Below are positions 26,304-33,703 of a stretch of DNA of 53,189 bases, piece after piece. The stretch is from Muribaculaceae bacterium (GTDB lineage: Bacteria; Bacteroidota; Bacteroidia; Bacteroidales; Muribaculaceae), in assembly GCA_017454355.1 (NCBI GenBank), contig JAFTDD010000043.1, positions 1-53,189 on the forward strand, in the 5' to 3' direction. The notes under the pieces were generated by a model that worked only from the letters and a program-made list of their open reading frames with translations, was not told the DNA's origin and did not search any database. The position numbers were made by a program, and so were the translations under genes. Within the stretch, counting starts at the first letter, position 1. Every line of letters starts with the position of its first letter.

Positions 26304-28385
26304 ATGACTAAAAGAACAATAATTCTCACACTGCTCGCCTGCTGCTTTATTCTCTCCCCCTCCTTCAGGAGGGGGTTGGGGGGAGGCCTGGCTCAGGCCC
26401 AGATGGTTGACCCCGTGCATTGGACGATGAAGGCGAGCGAAGACGGCGGCAACGTCGTTGTCACGCTGCGCACCAGCATCGACCGCGACTGGCACATCTA
26501 CGCCATGGACCTGCCCGACGGCGGTCCCAAGCCGCTGTCCATCACATGGCGCAACGAGGGGCTCAGTCCGGTGGGCAAATTGCAGAGCGCGCCGGCGCCT
26601 CATGTCGAGCATGACAAGACGTTTGACATGGACTTGGGTTGGTGGGCCGGCCGCGTGACGCTCACTCAGCGGTTCAAGCCCACGGCCAAGACGTGGACGG
26701 TGGCCGGGTCGGTCGCTTATCAAGCCTGCAACGGCGTGTCGATGATGTGTGTTGCTCCGGCGAGTTATGAGTTTCGGGCAAGTGCTCCCCCCTCGGGCGG
26801 CACAGCCGGCGGGGAACAAAGCGGCGCGGCCGTCGAGGGACAAAGCGGCGCGGCCGCTTTGCACACCAACTCCTTGGATAGTTCAGGGCGCTCTCAGACT
26901 CCTGAGAGCGCGACTGGCGCTGCCGGCGCTGAGGCGGGCTCAGAGGCGAGCGCAGTGGGCGGCGACACGTGGGCGCCGGTGACGGCGGCCGAGCGGCCAG
27001 GGCAAGGGCAAGGGCAGGCCCCACAAGAGGCGCCCTCGTTGTGGTGGCTATTTTGGATGTGTGCCGCCGGCGGGTTGCTCGCGTTGCTCACGCCATGTGT
27101 GTGGCCGATTATTCCGCTGACGGTGAGTTTCTTCCTCAAGCAGGGCGGCAGCGCGCGGCGCGGCATCCTGCTGGCTGTGGTCTATGGTCTGTCGATTGTT
27201 TTCATCTATGTGGGGTTGGGACTGATAATCACGGCGCTGTTCGGTGCCGACGCGCTTAACACGCTGGCCACGAGCGCGGTGGCGAATATCGTGTTCGCGG
27301 CGTTGCTGATTGTGTTCGCGCTATCGTTCTTCGGGGCGTTTGAGTTGGAGTTGCCCTCGTCGTGGAGCACACGTCTCGACACGGCTGCCGGCAATGCCGG
27401 CGGTGTGCTGAGCGCGGTGTTTATGGCGTTGACGCTGGTAATCGTGTCGTTCTCGTGTACCGGTCCCATCATCGGCACGTTGCTGGTGACGGCGGCCGGC
27501 GGCGGCAGCCGTATGGCGCCCGCGGTGGGAATGCTCGGTTTCTCGCTCGCGTTGGCGGTACCGTTCACGCTGTTTGCCATGTTTCCGACGTGGCTCAAAC
27601 GGTTGCCGCGCTCCGGCGGGTGGATGCAGACGGTGAAGGTGGTGCTCGGTTTTCTCGAATTGGCGTTTGCCCTCAAGTTCCTCAGTGTTGCCGACTTGGC
27701 CTACGGTTGGCACATACTCGACCGCGAATGGTTCCTCGCACTGTGGATTGTGATTTTCGGGCTGCTGGGCCTATACCTGCTGGGAGTGTTCCGCTTCAAG
27801 GGAGAGGAGCCCGCTGACGGGGTGGGCGTCACTCGCGTGATGCTCGCCGGCGCGTCGCTCGCGCTCACCGTTTATCTTGTGCCCGGGCTGTGGGGCGCGC
27901 CGTTGCGCGGCGTGAGCGCCTTTGTGCCGCCGCTCTACACCCAAGACTTCGTGCTCGATGGCTCGGCGGCTCAAACGACCTTTGTCAACGACTACGACCG
28001 CGCGCTGGAGTTGTCGCGCGCCAGCGGCAAACCGGTATTTATCGACTTTAGCGGCTACGGCTGTGTGAACTGCCGCAAGATGGAGGGCGCCGTGCTTGAG
28101 CGCGAGAGCGTCAAGAGTTTGCTCGACAGCCGCTTTATCACCGCGCGGCTGATTGTTGACGACCGCACCGCTCTCCCCTCGCCGCGCGTTGTAACCGAGG
28201 ACGGCAAGCAAGTGACGCTGACCACCGTGGGCCAGTTGTGGAGTTACCTGCAGCGGCACAAGTTCGGCGCCAACTCGCAACCCTACTACGTCGTGGTGGA
28301 CGCCGACGGCCGCCTGCTTGCCGGTCCGCGCGCCTATGACGAGGACATCGACGCCTTTATCACATTCCTGCGCTCGGCTTTGTGA
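26304..28385 (+). CDS. dsbD: Thiol:disulfide interchange protein DsbD (693 aa)
   Basis: Carries electrons from cytoplasmic thioredoxin across the inner membrane to periplasmic partners. The three usual parts are visible: an N-terminal domain with Cys142 and Cys149 (YQACNGVSMMC, a spacing unlike the usual closely spaced pair); a membrane domain of several helices with Cys265 (LLALLTPCVWPI) and Cys385 (SFSCTGPI); and a C-terminal thioredoxin domain with Cys587-x2-Cys590 (GYGCVNCRKMEG). Two insertions look repeat-derived: SPSFRRGLGGG inside the signal peptide (CTCC-type hairpin) and a Gly/Ser/Ala linker of about 65 residues (about 158-225) that contains hairpins of two other families. The protein is still in frame throughout. 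Probably co-transcribed with the GH31 gene. Confidence 0.92.
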   Translation: MTKRTIILTLLACCFILSPSFRRGLGGGLAQAQMVDPVHWTMKASEDGGNVVVTLRTSIDRDWHIYAMDLPDGGPKPLSITWRNEGLSPVGKLQSAPAPHVEHDKTFDMDLGWWAGRVTLTQRFKPTAKTWTVAGSVAYQACNGVSMMCVAPASYEFRASAPPSGGTAGGEQSGAAVEGQSGAAALHTNSLDSSGRSQTPESATGAAGAEAGSEASAVGGDTWAPVTAAERPGQGQGQAPQEAPSLWWLFWMCAAGGLLALLTPCVWPIIPLTVSFFLKQGGSARRGILLAVVYGLSIVFIYVGLGLIITALFGADALNTLATSAVANIVFAALLIVFALSFFGAFELELPSSWSTRLDTAAGNAGGVLSAVFMALTLVIVSFSCTGPIIGTLLVTAAGGGSRMAPAVGMLGFSLALAVPFTLFAMFPTWLKRLPRSGGWMQTVKVVLGFLELAFALKFLSVADLAYGWHILDREWFLALWIVIFGLLGLYLLGVFRFKGEEPADGVGVTRVMLAGASLALTVYLVPGLWGAPLRGVSAFVPPLYTQDFVLDGSAAQTTFVNDYDRALELSRASGKPVFIDFSGYGCVNCRKMEGAVLERESVKSLLDSRFITARLIVDDRTALPSPRVVTEDGKQVTLTTVGQLWSYLQRHKFGANSQPYYVVVDADGRLLAGPRAYDEDIDAFITFLRSAL
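26356..26375. repeat. CTCC-type palindrome inside the dsbD signal peptide
   Basis: CCCCCTCCTTCAGGAGGGGG, translated as SPSFRRG; the GGGGGGAGG tail adds LGGG. Confidence 0.8.
26841..26910. repeat. Two hairpins inside the dsbD linker
   Basis: 26841-26861 is a CAAAGCGGC/GCCGCTTTG hairpin identical in plan to 18511-18531, preceded by a partial copy from about 26815. 26889-26910 is a CGCTCTCAG/CTGAGAGCG hairpin. Both are translated in frame. Confidence 0.75.
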
Positions 28386-28436
28386 CCGGTTGACGTGGCG
28401 CGCCGCCCGGAGGCGGCAGTAATTTTGCGACGACAA

Positions 28437-28480
28437 TTCACGGGAGAATTTTCTCGTGGATTGTCGTTAATTCACGTATG
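28437..28480. repeat. TTCACGGGAGAATT-type array
   Basis: AT-rich units related to CGTGAATT run up to the small ORF before the capsid gene. A lone TAATTTTG (-7-like) at 28420-28427 has no good TTTG partner, so a promoter here is only possible. Confidence 0.45.
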
Positions 28481-28505
28481 TTTAATTCTAACAGTCACAA
28501 TCGCT

Positions 28506-28820
28506 ATGGAGAAGAATCCGAATGTGGCGGTGGAGCCTGAGGTTCCGCCCGTGCAAGAGCCGACCGGCGCCGTTGAAGAGTGCGGCACTCCCCCACCGTT
28601 TGTTCCACCGCTGTCAGTCAACGAACTGCGGCTGACGGGCGCGACAGCCGAGGCCGTTCGCGAGGCGCTGCGCAATGCCGAGGCGGCGGGCTACCTGCGC
28701 GGTCTGGCCGACGCCAAGCCTCAGGCGCAGCCGTCCGCCGATGAGGCCGAGGCAACCGATGAGGCCGGGGAGCCACCGGTGACGTTCCCGACCTTCAACC
28801 GCCGGTCCATTTGGGAGTAA
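28506..28820 (+). CDS. Small acidic Pro-rich protein before the capsid gene (104 aa)
   Basis: I do not recognise a family. Start chosen at MEKNPNVAVEPEV; the frame upstream is repeat sequence. Residues 1-36 are Pro/Glu-rich and look disordered; about 37-70 form one predicted helix (LSVNELRLTGATAEAVREAL...GYLRGLADAK); 71-92 is an acidic Ala/Glu linker; the end is PVTFPTFNRRSIWE. It sits 254 bp before the major capsid gene, where phages often code a scaffold or capsid-associated protein. The helix plus linker plus short C-terminal motif is consistent with a scaffold, or with a partner that binds inside a shell by its tail; both are inference. The stop abuts a CTCC-type repeat. Confidence 0.6.
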   Translation: MEKNPNVAVEPEVPPVQEPTGAVEECGTPPPFVPPLSVNELRLTGATAEAVREALRNAEAAGYLRGLADAKPQAQPSADEAEATDEAGEPPVTFPTFNRRSIWE

Positions 28821-28822
28821 GG

Positions 28823-28855
28823 GCCTCCCCCTGCCCCCTCCTAAAGGAGGGGGTG
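28823..28855. repeat. CTCCTAAAGGAG hairpin repeat
   Basis: CCCCCTCCTAAAGGAGGGGG palindrome 3 nt after the stop of the small ORF. Confidence 0.75.
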
Positions 28856-28867
28856 ATGACGACACAA

Positions 28868-29000
28868 TGCTTCGGTAAAAAAAATGAAAATGTAATATAA
28901 ATAATTGTTTCGCGTCTATTTTCGTCTATAACGACGTCTATTTTCGTCAATTTTTTAATTTTAAACGTAAATTGACGTTGTCATAGACGTGAATAGACGC
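28868..29000. repeat. CGTCTATTTT array with inverted ends before the capsid gene
   Basis: 28896-28932 is a 37-nt block found again exactly at 53015-53051; both are preceded by CTTCGGTAAAAAA-like sequence. GCGTCTATT (28912-28920) pairs with AATAGACGC (28992-29000), with further CGTCTAT/ATAGACG pairing inside. It may be a regulatory hairpin of the capsid mRNA or a dispersed element. Confidence 0.7.
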
Positions 29001-29074
29001 TAACCTTTTAAAATTTACCGAACTATTGAGAACACACACTTTTATTAACGTTTAACACACAACAACACAAAACG

Positions 29075-30328
29075 ATGAGTAACATTATCAATGGAACCGA
29101 TGGCGGCCGCCACGTGGTGGACGGTCCGCTGACGACTGAGTTGACTGCCGAGGCGTCGCCCTCGCTGCTTCTCAACGAGATTGACCGCCAGATTGTGAAG
29201 ATCCGTCCGATGGCGACGCCGATTGACCAGATTTCGCGCTACGCCGGCAGCAAGCACGCGGGCAGCATGGTGGTGAACTATTACAGCGTGGACACCAAGC
29301 CCACGAGCACGACGCTCACTGCGGCTCACGACCCGTCTCAGGACGAGACTGACGCGGGCAGCGGAGTGAGCATCGCCACGCTCACTGTGGAGAGCAGCGA
29401 GATTTTTGACGCGAGCGACACGATTCTGGTTCAGGGCGTGAGCGGTACCGCGGGCACGGGCGACCTGGTGCTGTATGTGGTGAGCCGCACGAGTTCGGGC
29501 GGCCTGCGCGTGATGGCCACAAACGGCGTGACGATTGACGGCGTGACGAACCGCGTGCCGGAGATTGACGAGGGGACGACGCTGATTCGCATGGGTCGCG
29601 CGGCGACCGAGTTGGACGTGATGTCGCCGCAGTTTGAGGCTCTGCCCAAGCGCATGGAGAACTATTGCCAAATTTTCAAGATGCAGGTTGAGCAGAGCAC
29701 GCTGCAGCGGCTGTCGAACAAGGAGGTGGAGTGGACGATGAGCGACCAAGAGGAGGCCGCGATCTACGATATGCGTCTGGGCATGGAGAAGTCGTTCCTC
29801 TTTGGCGCGAAGGGTCGCCTGTGGAACCCTGACAAGAAGGAGCATGTGCTTCTGACGGGAGGCATCTGGCAGCAGGCCGGCAAGACGTTCAACTACAACG
29901 GCTCACTCACGGCCGACGGCGTGATTGAGTTGATGCGTCAGGCGTTCACGGGTAACGCCGGCAGCAAGCGCAAGATTCTGATTGGCGGCAGCCGCCTGAT
30001 CAGCCAGATTAGCAAGTTGGACGTGACGCGCGTGGTGACGGCCCGCGAGAGCGTGAGCCGCTGGGGCATTGACTTCACGGAGTTGCACAGCAAGTTCGGC
30101 ACGCTGTATGTGTTGCTGAGCGAGGTGTTTGACGAGTGTGGCATGCACGACGACGGCATCATCATCGATCCGGAGTATATGCAGAAGTATAGCCACATTC
30201 CGTTCAGTGCCGAGGCGTTGAACCTGAAAGCGAGCGGCATGCGCAACACCGACGCGCTGGTGATGAGCGAGGCCTCGTGCATCGTGCTGCGCTATCCCAA
30301 CGCCCACGTGCGCATCATCAAGCGTTGA
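29075..30328 (+). CDS. SU10-type phage major capsid protein (DUF5309-like), 417 aa
   Basis: Long, intact frame with the pattern of SU10-like HK97-fold capsid proteins: an N-terminal DGPLTTELTAEASPSLLLNEIDRQIVKIRPMATPID segment (split here as DGPLTTELTAEASPS and the RPMATPIDQISRY motif, typical of the family), an inserted beta domain (about 85-165), the YCQIFKMQVEQS helix, DMRLGMEKSFLFGAKG, and the C-terminal KILIGGSRLISQIS and NLKASGMRNTDALVMSEASCIVLRYPNAHVRII. It lies downstream of the 104-aa ORF. A minus-strand SGNH hydrolase and murQ separate it from the portal gene; no terminase, tail or lysis gene is in the window. No stop or frameshift is seen, which speaks against ordinary decay. No prophage-like composition change is obvious by eye. 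Confidence 0.75.
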   Translation: MSNIINGTDGGRHVVDGPLTTELTAEASPSLLLNEIDRQIVKIRPMATPIDQISRYAGSKHAGSMVVNYYSVDTKPTSTTLTAAHDPSQDETDAGSGVSIATLTVESSEIFDASDTILVQGVSGTAGTGDLVLYVVSRTSSGGLRVMATNGVTIDGVTNRVPEIDEGTTLIRMGRAATELDVMSPQFEALPKRMENYCQIFKMQVEQSTLQRLSNKEVEWTMSDQEEAAIYDMRLGMEKSFLFGAKGRLWNPDKKEHVLLTGGIWQQAGKTFNYNGSLTADGVIELMRQAFTGNAGSKRKILIGGSRLISQISKLDVTRVVTARESVSRWGIDFTELHSKFGTLYVLLSEVFDECGMHDDGIIIDPEYMQKYSHIPFSAEALNLKASGMRNTDALVMSEASCIVLRYPNAHVRIIKR

Positions 30329-30330
30329 GG

Positions 30331-30492
30331 GGTTGAGCGTTGACTGGTTGAGGGGTTGAGCGTTGAGGGGTTGAGCCTCGCGCTATCGCGCTCGGGGATA
30401 ATACATTACTTCCCATTTGCGACAGCAAATGGCTCAACCCCTCAACGCTCAACCTCTCAACCTCTCAACCTCTCAACCCTCAACCTCTCAAC
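30331..30492. repeat. Composite inverted repeat with GGTTGAG arms (copy 2)
   Basis: Begins 3 nt after the capsid stop. Arms of GGTTGAG/CTCAACC units flank the same two hairpins as 18610-18720. It lies between the convergent capsid and SGNH genes and could act as a shared transcript end, although no U-tract is visible. Confidence 0.85.
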
Positions 30493-30495
30493 GCT

Positions 30496-31164
30496 CTATT
30501 TGAGGTAGGGCTTGAGGGCGTCTCTCCAGATGAGGTAGCCGTTGCCGAGCAGGTGGAGGCCGTCGTTGGTGAGGTCGGGGCGGAGTTTTCCCTCGTCGTT
30601 GGCGAAAAGAGGGAAGAGATTGATCCACGTGACGTCCTGACGACGGGCGACGGCCTCGAGGGCGCGGTTGCCGTCGAGCACGACTTGCTCCTTGCCGATG
30701 AGACGGCGGTAACGCCCGAAGTCGTTATTGATGGGTAGCATGCCCTGGAGGTAGATTTTGGTTTTGGGGCAGCGCCTCTTGACGGTTACGATAAGTTTCT
30801 CCATCACGCGTCCGATGCTGTCGCCGTCCACGTCGTGCGAGACGTCGTTAACACCGCTGAGGATAAAAAGTTTCTTTGGTTGTCCGTCGAGGATGGGGTC
30901 AAGGCGGTCGATGAGTCCTTGGATGATGTCGCCCACGATGCCGCGGTTCTTGACGTGCCGGTTGCCGAGCAGTTCGTTCCACTCGGCGCCGTCGGTGAGG
31001 CTGTTGCCGAGGAAGACGATATCGCCACGGGTGATTGGCGGCAGAGTGGCGAAGTGGGTCACACGGCGGGCGTAGTACGGGTCGTCGTTGGCCCACTGCT
31101 GCTGTTGGGCCGTTGCTGTGAATATTGCGAGAAGTGCCGCGAGGAGGAGGAAGGAGAGTCTCAT
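30496..31164 (-). CDS. Secreted SGNH/GDSL hydrolase (222 aa)
   Basis: Start moved to the ATG that begins a signal peptide (MRLSFLLLAALLAIFTATAQ). Block I is FLGNSLTDG with nucleophile Ser55. Block II Gly is in the ..NRGIVGD.. stretch, block III is GVND with Asn106, and block V is DGLHL with Asp201 and His204, so the Ser-Asp-His set is complete. Family members are esterases that remove acyl groups from carbohydrates or peptidoglycan; the substrate here is not visible. It lies 72 bp downstream of murQ on the same strand, so a joint role in cell-wall sugar turnover is plausible but inferred. Confidence 0.85.
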   Translation of the reverse strand: MRLSFLLLAALLAIFTATAQQQQWANDDPYYARRVTHFATLPPITRGDIVFLGNSLTDGAEWNELLGNRHVKNRGIVGDIIQGLIDRLDPILDGQPKKLFILSGVNDVSHDVDGDSIGRVMEKLIVTVKRRCPKTKIYLQGMLPINNDFGRYRRLIGKEQVVLDGNRALEAVARRQDVTWINLFPLFANDEGKLRPDLTNDGLHLLGNGYLIWRDALKPYLK

Positions 31165-31236
31165 TGCATTATCATTGAGGGAGTTATTAATCGAGGGGCG
31201 GCGCCGGGGGCGCGCCATGGACAACGAGGGGTGGGG

Positions 31237-32055
31237 TTAATTGCTCTTATAGGCGTCGCAGGCGAGTTTGACGCTGCCGTGGAGCAGGAGCAGGCGACGC
31301 GCGGCGGCATAGTCGGTGATGCCCAACTCGTCCATGACCATGCGCGTGCCGCGGTCGACGAGTTTGGCGTTGGTGAGTTGCATGTTGACCATCTTGTTGC
31401 CCTTGACGCGTCCCATCTTGATCATGACGGCTGTTGAAATCATGTTGCAGATGAGTTTCTGACCGGTGCCGCTCTTCATGCGCGAACTGCCGGTGACATA
31501 CTCGGGCCCGACAATCATCTCGATGGCGATGTCGGCCTCGTGGCTGACCGGTGCGTCGGGGTTGGAGGTGATGGCGGCGGTGAGGCAGCCGTGGGCGCGG
31601 GCGTCACGCAGGGCACCGATGACGTAGGGGGTGGTGCCGCTGGCCGCGATGCCGATGACGGTGTCGAGGGGGCTGATGTGATGCTCGAGCAGGTCTTTCC
31701 AACCTTGCTCGGTATCGTCCTCGGCATTCTCGACGGCGTTGCGCAGGGCGGTGTCACCGCCGGCGATGAGGCCGATAATCCACCCCGGGTCCATGCCGAA
31801 GGTGGGTGGTATCTCGCTGGCGTCGAGCACACCGAGGCGGCCGCTGGTGCCGGCGCCCATATAGAAGATGCGGCCGCCGCGACGCATACGGTCGACGATG
31901 CCGTTGACGAGGTGTTCGATTTGAGGGATAGCGCGCTTGACTGCGTCGGCCACCTTGTGGTCTTCGTTGTTGATGTCGGTGAGGATTTCGTGAACCGACT
32001 TGTTCTCGAGGCCATCATAAAGCGACGGTTGCTCGCTGATTTTGACAAAAGCCAT
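31237..32055 (-). CDS. murQ: N-acetylmuramic acid 6-phosphate etherase
   Basis: Cleaves the lactyl ether of MurNAc-6-phosphate to GlcNAc-6-phosphate and D-lactate in cytoplasmic peptidoglycan recycling. The SIS fold is clear: MGAGTSGRLGVLDASEIPP (sugar-phosphate loop, with Glu81 equivalent to E. coli Glu83), then NAVENAEDD with Glu112 (equivalent to Glu114), GIAASGTTPY and SRMKSGTGQKL. The length, 272 aa, is slightly short of the usual about 300, with a clean end. A TAATTTTG element (32073-32080) is its probable -7 box. No kinase or MurNAc transporter is adjacent. Confidence 0.93.
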   Translation of the reverse strand: MAFVKISEQPSLYDGLENKSVHEILTDINNEDHKVADAVKRAIPQIEHLVNGIVDRMRRGGRIFYMGAGTSGRLGVLDASEIPPTFGMDPGWIIGLIAGGDTALRNAVENAEDDTEQGWKDLLEHHISPLDTVIGIAASGTTPYVIGALRDARAHGCLTAAITSNPDAPVSHEADIAIEMIVGPEYVTGSSRMKSGTGQKLICNMISTAVMIKMGRVKGNKMVNMQLTNAKLVDRGTRMVMDELGITDYAAARRLLLLHGSVKLACDAYKSN

Positions 32056-32072
32056 ATTTTGGTAATTTTTTG

Positions 32073-32080
32073 CAAAATTA
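32073..32080 (-). promoter_or_regulatory. Probable -7 element for murQ
   Basis: TAATTTTG on the minus strand, 18 nt before the murQ ATG. No TTTG at the right distance; the upstream region is T-rich. Start-proximal position makes the leader very short. Confidence 0.5.
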
Positions 32081-32110
32081 CAATAAAAGAGTGAAGTAGA
32101 AAATTTTTTC

Positions 32111-32155
32111 CTATATTTTCTAGGGTTCCTAGAATTCCTAGGGTTCCTAGAAAAA
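32111..32155. repeat. 9-nt CTAGNNNNN array upstream of the portal gene
   Basis: Five 9-nt units: CTATATTTT, CTAGGGTTC, CTAGAATTC, CTAGGGTTC and CTAGAAAAA. The same period and CTAG anchor are seen at 37806-37913. An ACGACTA 7-nt doublet follows up to the portal ATG. Confidence 0.85.
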
Positions 32156-32170
32156 TAACGACTAACGACT

Positions 32171-33499
32171 ATGACAATAGACAGACATCAGGCGGTGTTG
32201 CAGGCCGCCTATCAGGCGTGGTGTGGCGGCGCAGCGTTGCGGGCGACCCGTCAGCGCGCCAAGCGGTTCACCTACGGCGACCAGTGGGGCGACACCGTGA
32301 CCGACCGCCGCACGGGTCTGACGATAACCGAGCGTGACCGTCTGCTTGCCGAGGGCGCGCGGCCGGTGACCAACAACCTGATCCGGCAGTTGGTGAAAAC
32401 GATTGTGGGCCGCTACCGGGCCGATGTGATTGACACCGAGCGCGGTCCGGCCGACAAGCGTGTGGCGGCGGCGCGCGACGACAACGAACTTGACGAACTT
32501 GACAGCCGGGCTCTGGAGGACTTCCTGATTGGCGGCGCGGTGGTGCAGCGTGTTGACGACAGTGAGGGGCACGTTGCGGTGACAAACGTTGGGTTGGACC
32601 GCTTTTTTATCAACGCCATTCGCGACCCACGCGGGTTGGACTGCGAGTTGATCGGGCAGTTGCACGACATGAGTTTGGCATCGCTGCTGCGCCGTGTGGC
32701 GCGCGGCAGCCGCCGCCGTGCCGCGGCGGTGCGCCGGCTCTACAGCGATGCCGAGTGTCACGGCACCGCCTCGATGTCGTTGCCGCTGGGCGGCGACGCG
32801 ACGCGCGGCGGCGACTTCTGGAGCACGAGCCAGCCCGGCAAGTGCCGCGCCATCGAGGTGTGGACGCTCGAGAGCCGCGAGGCGGGCGGCGCGCGATGGG
32901 ACGTGACGATGCATTGGCACTGCCGGTGGTTCACGCCTCGCGGCGACGTGTTGGCCGAGTACGACTCGCCGTGGAGCCACGGCGGCCATCCGTTTGTGTT
33001 CAAACTCTATCCTCTCACCGACGGCGAGGTGCACCCTGTTGTGGAGGACGTGATTGACCAGCAGATGCTTGTCAACAACATGGTGACGGTGCTCGACCAA
33101 ATCTTGCGCAACACCGCCAAGGGGGTGCTTCTGTATCCGGAGAGTGCTCTGCCCGACGGGTTCACATGGAAGGACATCCGCGGCATCTGGAGCCGCACGG
33201 GCGGTATCCTGCCCTACGCACCGCGGGTTGGTGACCCACGTCCGGAGCAGGTGAGCGTCAACGGGACGGGTATCGGTGCCTTTGAGATGATCCAACTGCA
33301 GTTGCAGATGATAGAGCGCGCGAGCGGCGTGACCGGGGCGCTGCAGGGACTCACGCCGCAAGGCGGGTCGACGGCGGGGCTGTATCGGCAGCAGAGCGAC
33401 AACGCGGCGGTCGCGCTCACCGATGTCTATGACACGTTCACGGCCTTTCGCCGTCACCGCAACCGGATGATACAGTCGATGGTAAAGGTTGACCGTTGA
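32171..33499 (+). CDS. P22-type phage portal protein, C-terminally short (442 aa)
   Basis: N-terminal block RAKRFTYGDQWGD, then NNLIRQLVKTIVGRYRADV, and the core VIDQQMLVNNMVTVLDQIL with RNTAKGVLLYPESALPDGF, followed by ERASGVTGALQGLTPQGGSTAGLYRQQ. These fit the portal family that forms the ring through which phage DNA is packed (family knowledge). Portals of this type are usually clearly longer; here the frame stops soon after the helix RHRNRMIQSM and a strong terminator follows, so the C-terminal part is missing. It is otherwise intact, with no frameshift. It stands alone between murQ (divergent) and moxR, about 1.8 kb from the capsid gene on the same strand. Whether it is still used or is a remnant is open. 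Confidence 0.75.
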   Translation: MTIDRHQAVLQAAYQAWCGGAALRATRQRAKRFTYGDQWGDTVTDRRTGLTITERDRLLAEGARPVTNNLIRQLVKTIVGRYRADVIDTERGPADKRVAAARDDNELDELDSRALEDFLIGGAVVQRVDDSEGHVAVTNVGLDRFFINAIRDPRGLDCELIGQLHDMSLASLLRRVARGSRRRAAAVRRLYSDAECHGTASMSLPLGGDATRGGDFWSTSQPGKCRAIEVWTLESREAGGARWDVTMHWHCRWFTPRGDVLAEYDSPWSHGGHPFVFKLYPLTDGEVHPVVEDVIDQQMLVNNMVTVLDQILRNTAKGVLLYPESALPDGFTWKDIRGIWSRTGGILPYAPRVGDPRPEQVSVNGTGIGAFEMIQLQLQMIERASGVTGALQGLTPQGGSTAGLYRQQSDNAAVALTDVYDTFTAFRRHRNRMIQSMVKVDR

Positions 33500-33534
33500 C
33501 CGCTCACCGAGACATACATTGGCATTACTATTCC

Positions 33535-33582
33535 AGTGATAGTGGGGCTTGGCTTTGGCCGGGTTCCACTATCACTTTTGTT
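33535..33582 (+). terminator. Rho-independent terminator after the portal gene
   Basis: AGTGATAGTGG (33535-33545) pairs perfectly with CCACTATCACT (33566-33576), followed by TTTGTTGTTTTT. It separates the portal gene from the Bat operon. Confidence 0.85.
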
Positions 33583-33653
33583 GTTTTTAACATTTTTTGC
33601 TTATTATAGAAATTGTTAACTTTAATGATTGCTGTCGTTTGGCGACAAAAGAC

Positions 33654-33661
33654 TATCTTTG
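33654..33661 (+). promoter_or_regulatory. Probable -7 element for the Bat operon
   Basis: TATCTTTG, followed by C, is a strong Bacteroidetes -7 box; a weak ATTG lies about 22 nt upstream. moxR begins 42 nt downstream. Confidence 0.6.
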
Positions 33662-33703
33662 CGGTCTGAATTATTCTAACGACTAACGACAAACAACGAT
33701 AAT

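Noticed and set aside
32162-33457. 431-codon minus frame opposite the portal gene
   Set aside because: Arg/His/Val-rich shadow; portal motifs are on the plus strand.
28506-33499. Complete prophage
   Set aside because: No terminase, tail, lysis, regulator or integrase gene, and host genes lie between the two phage genes.
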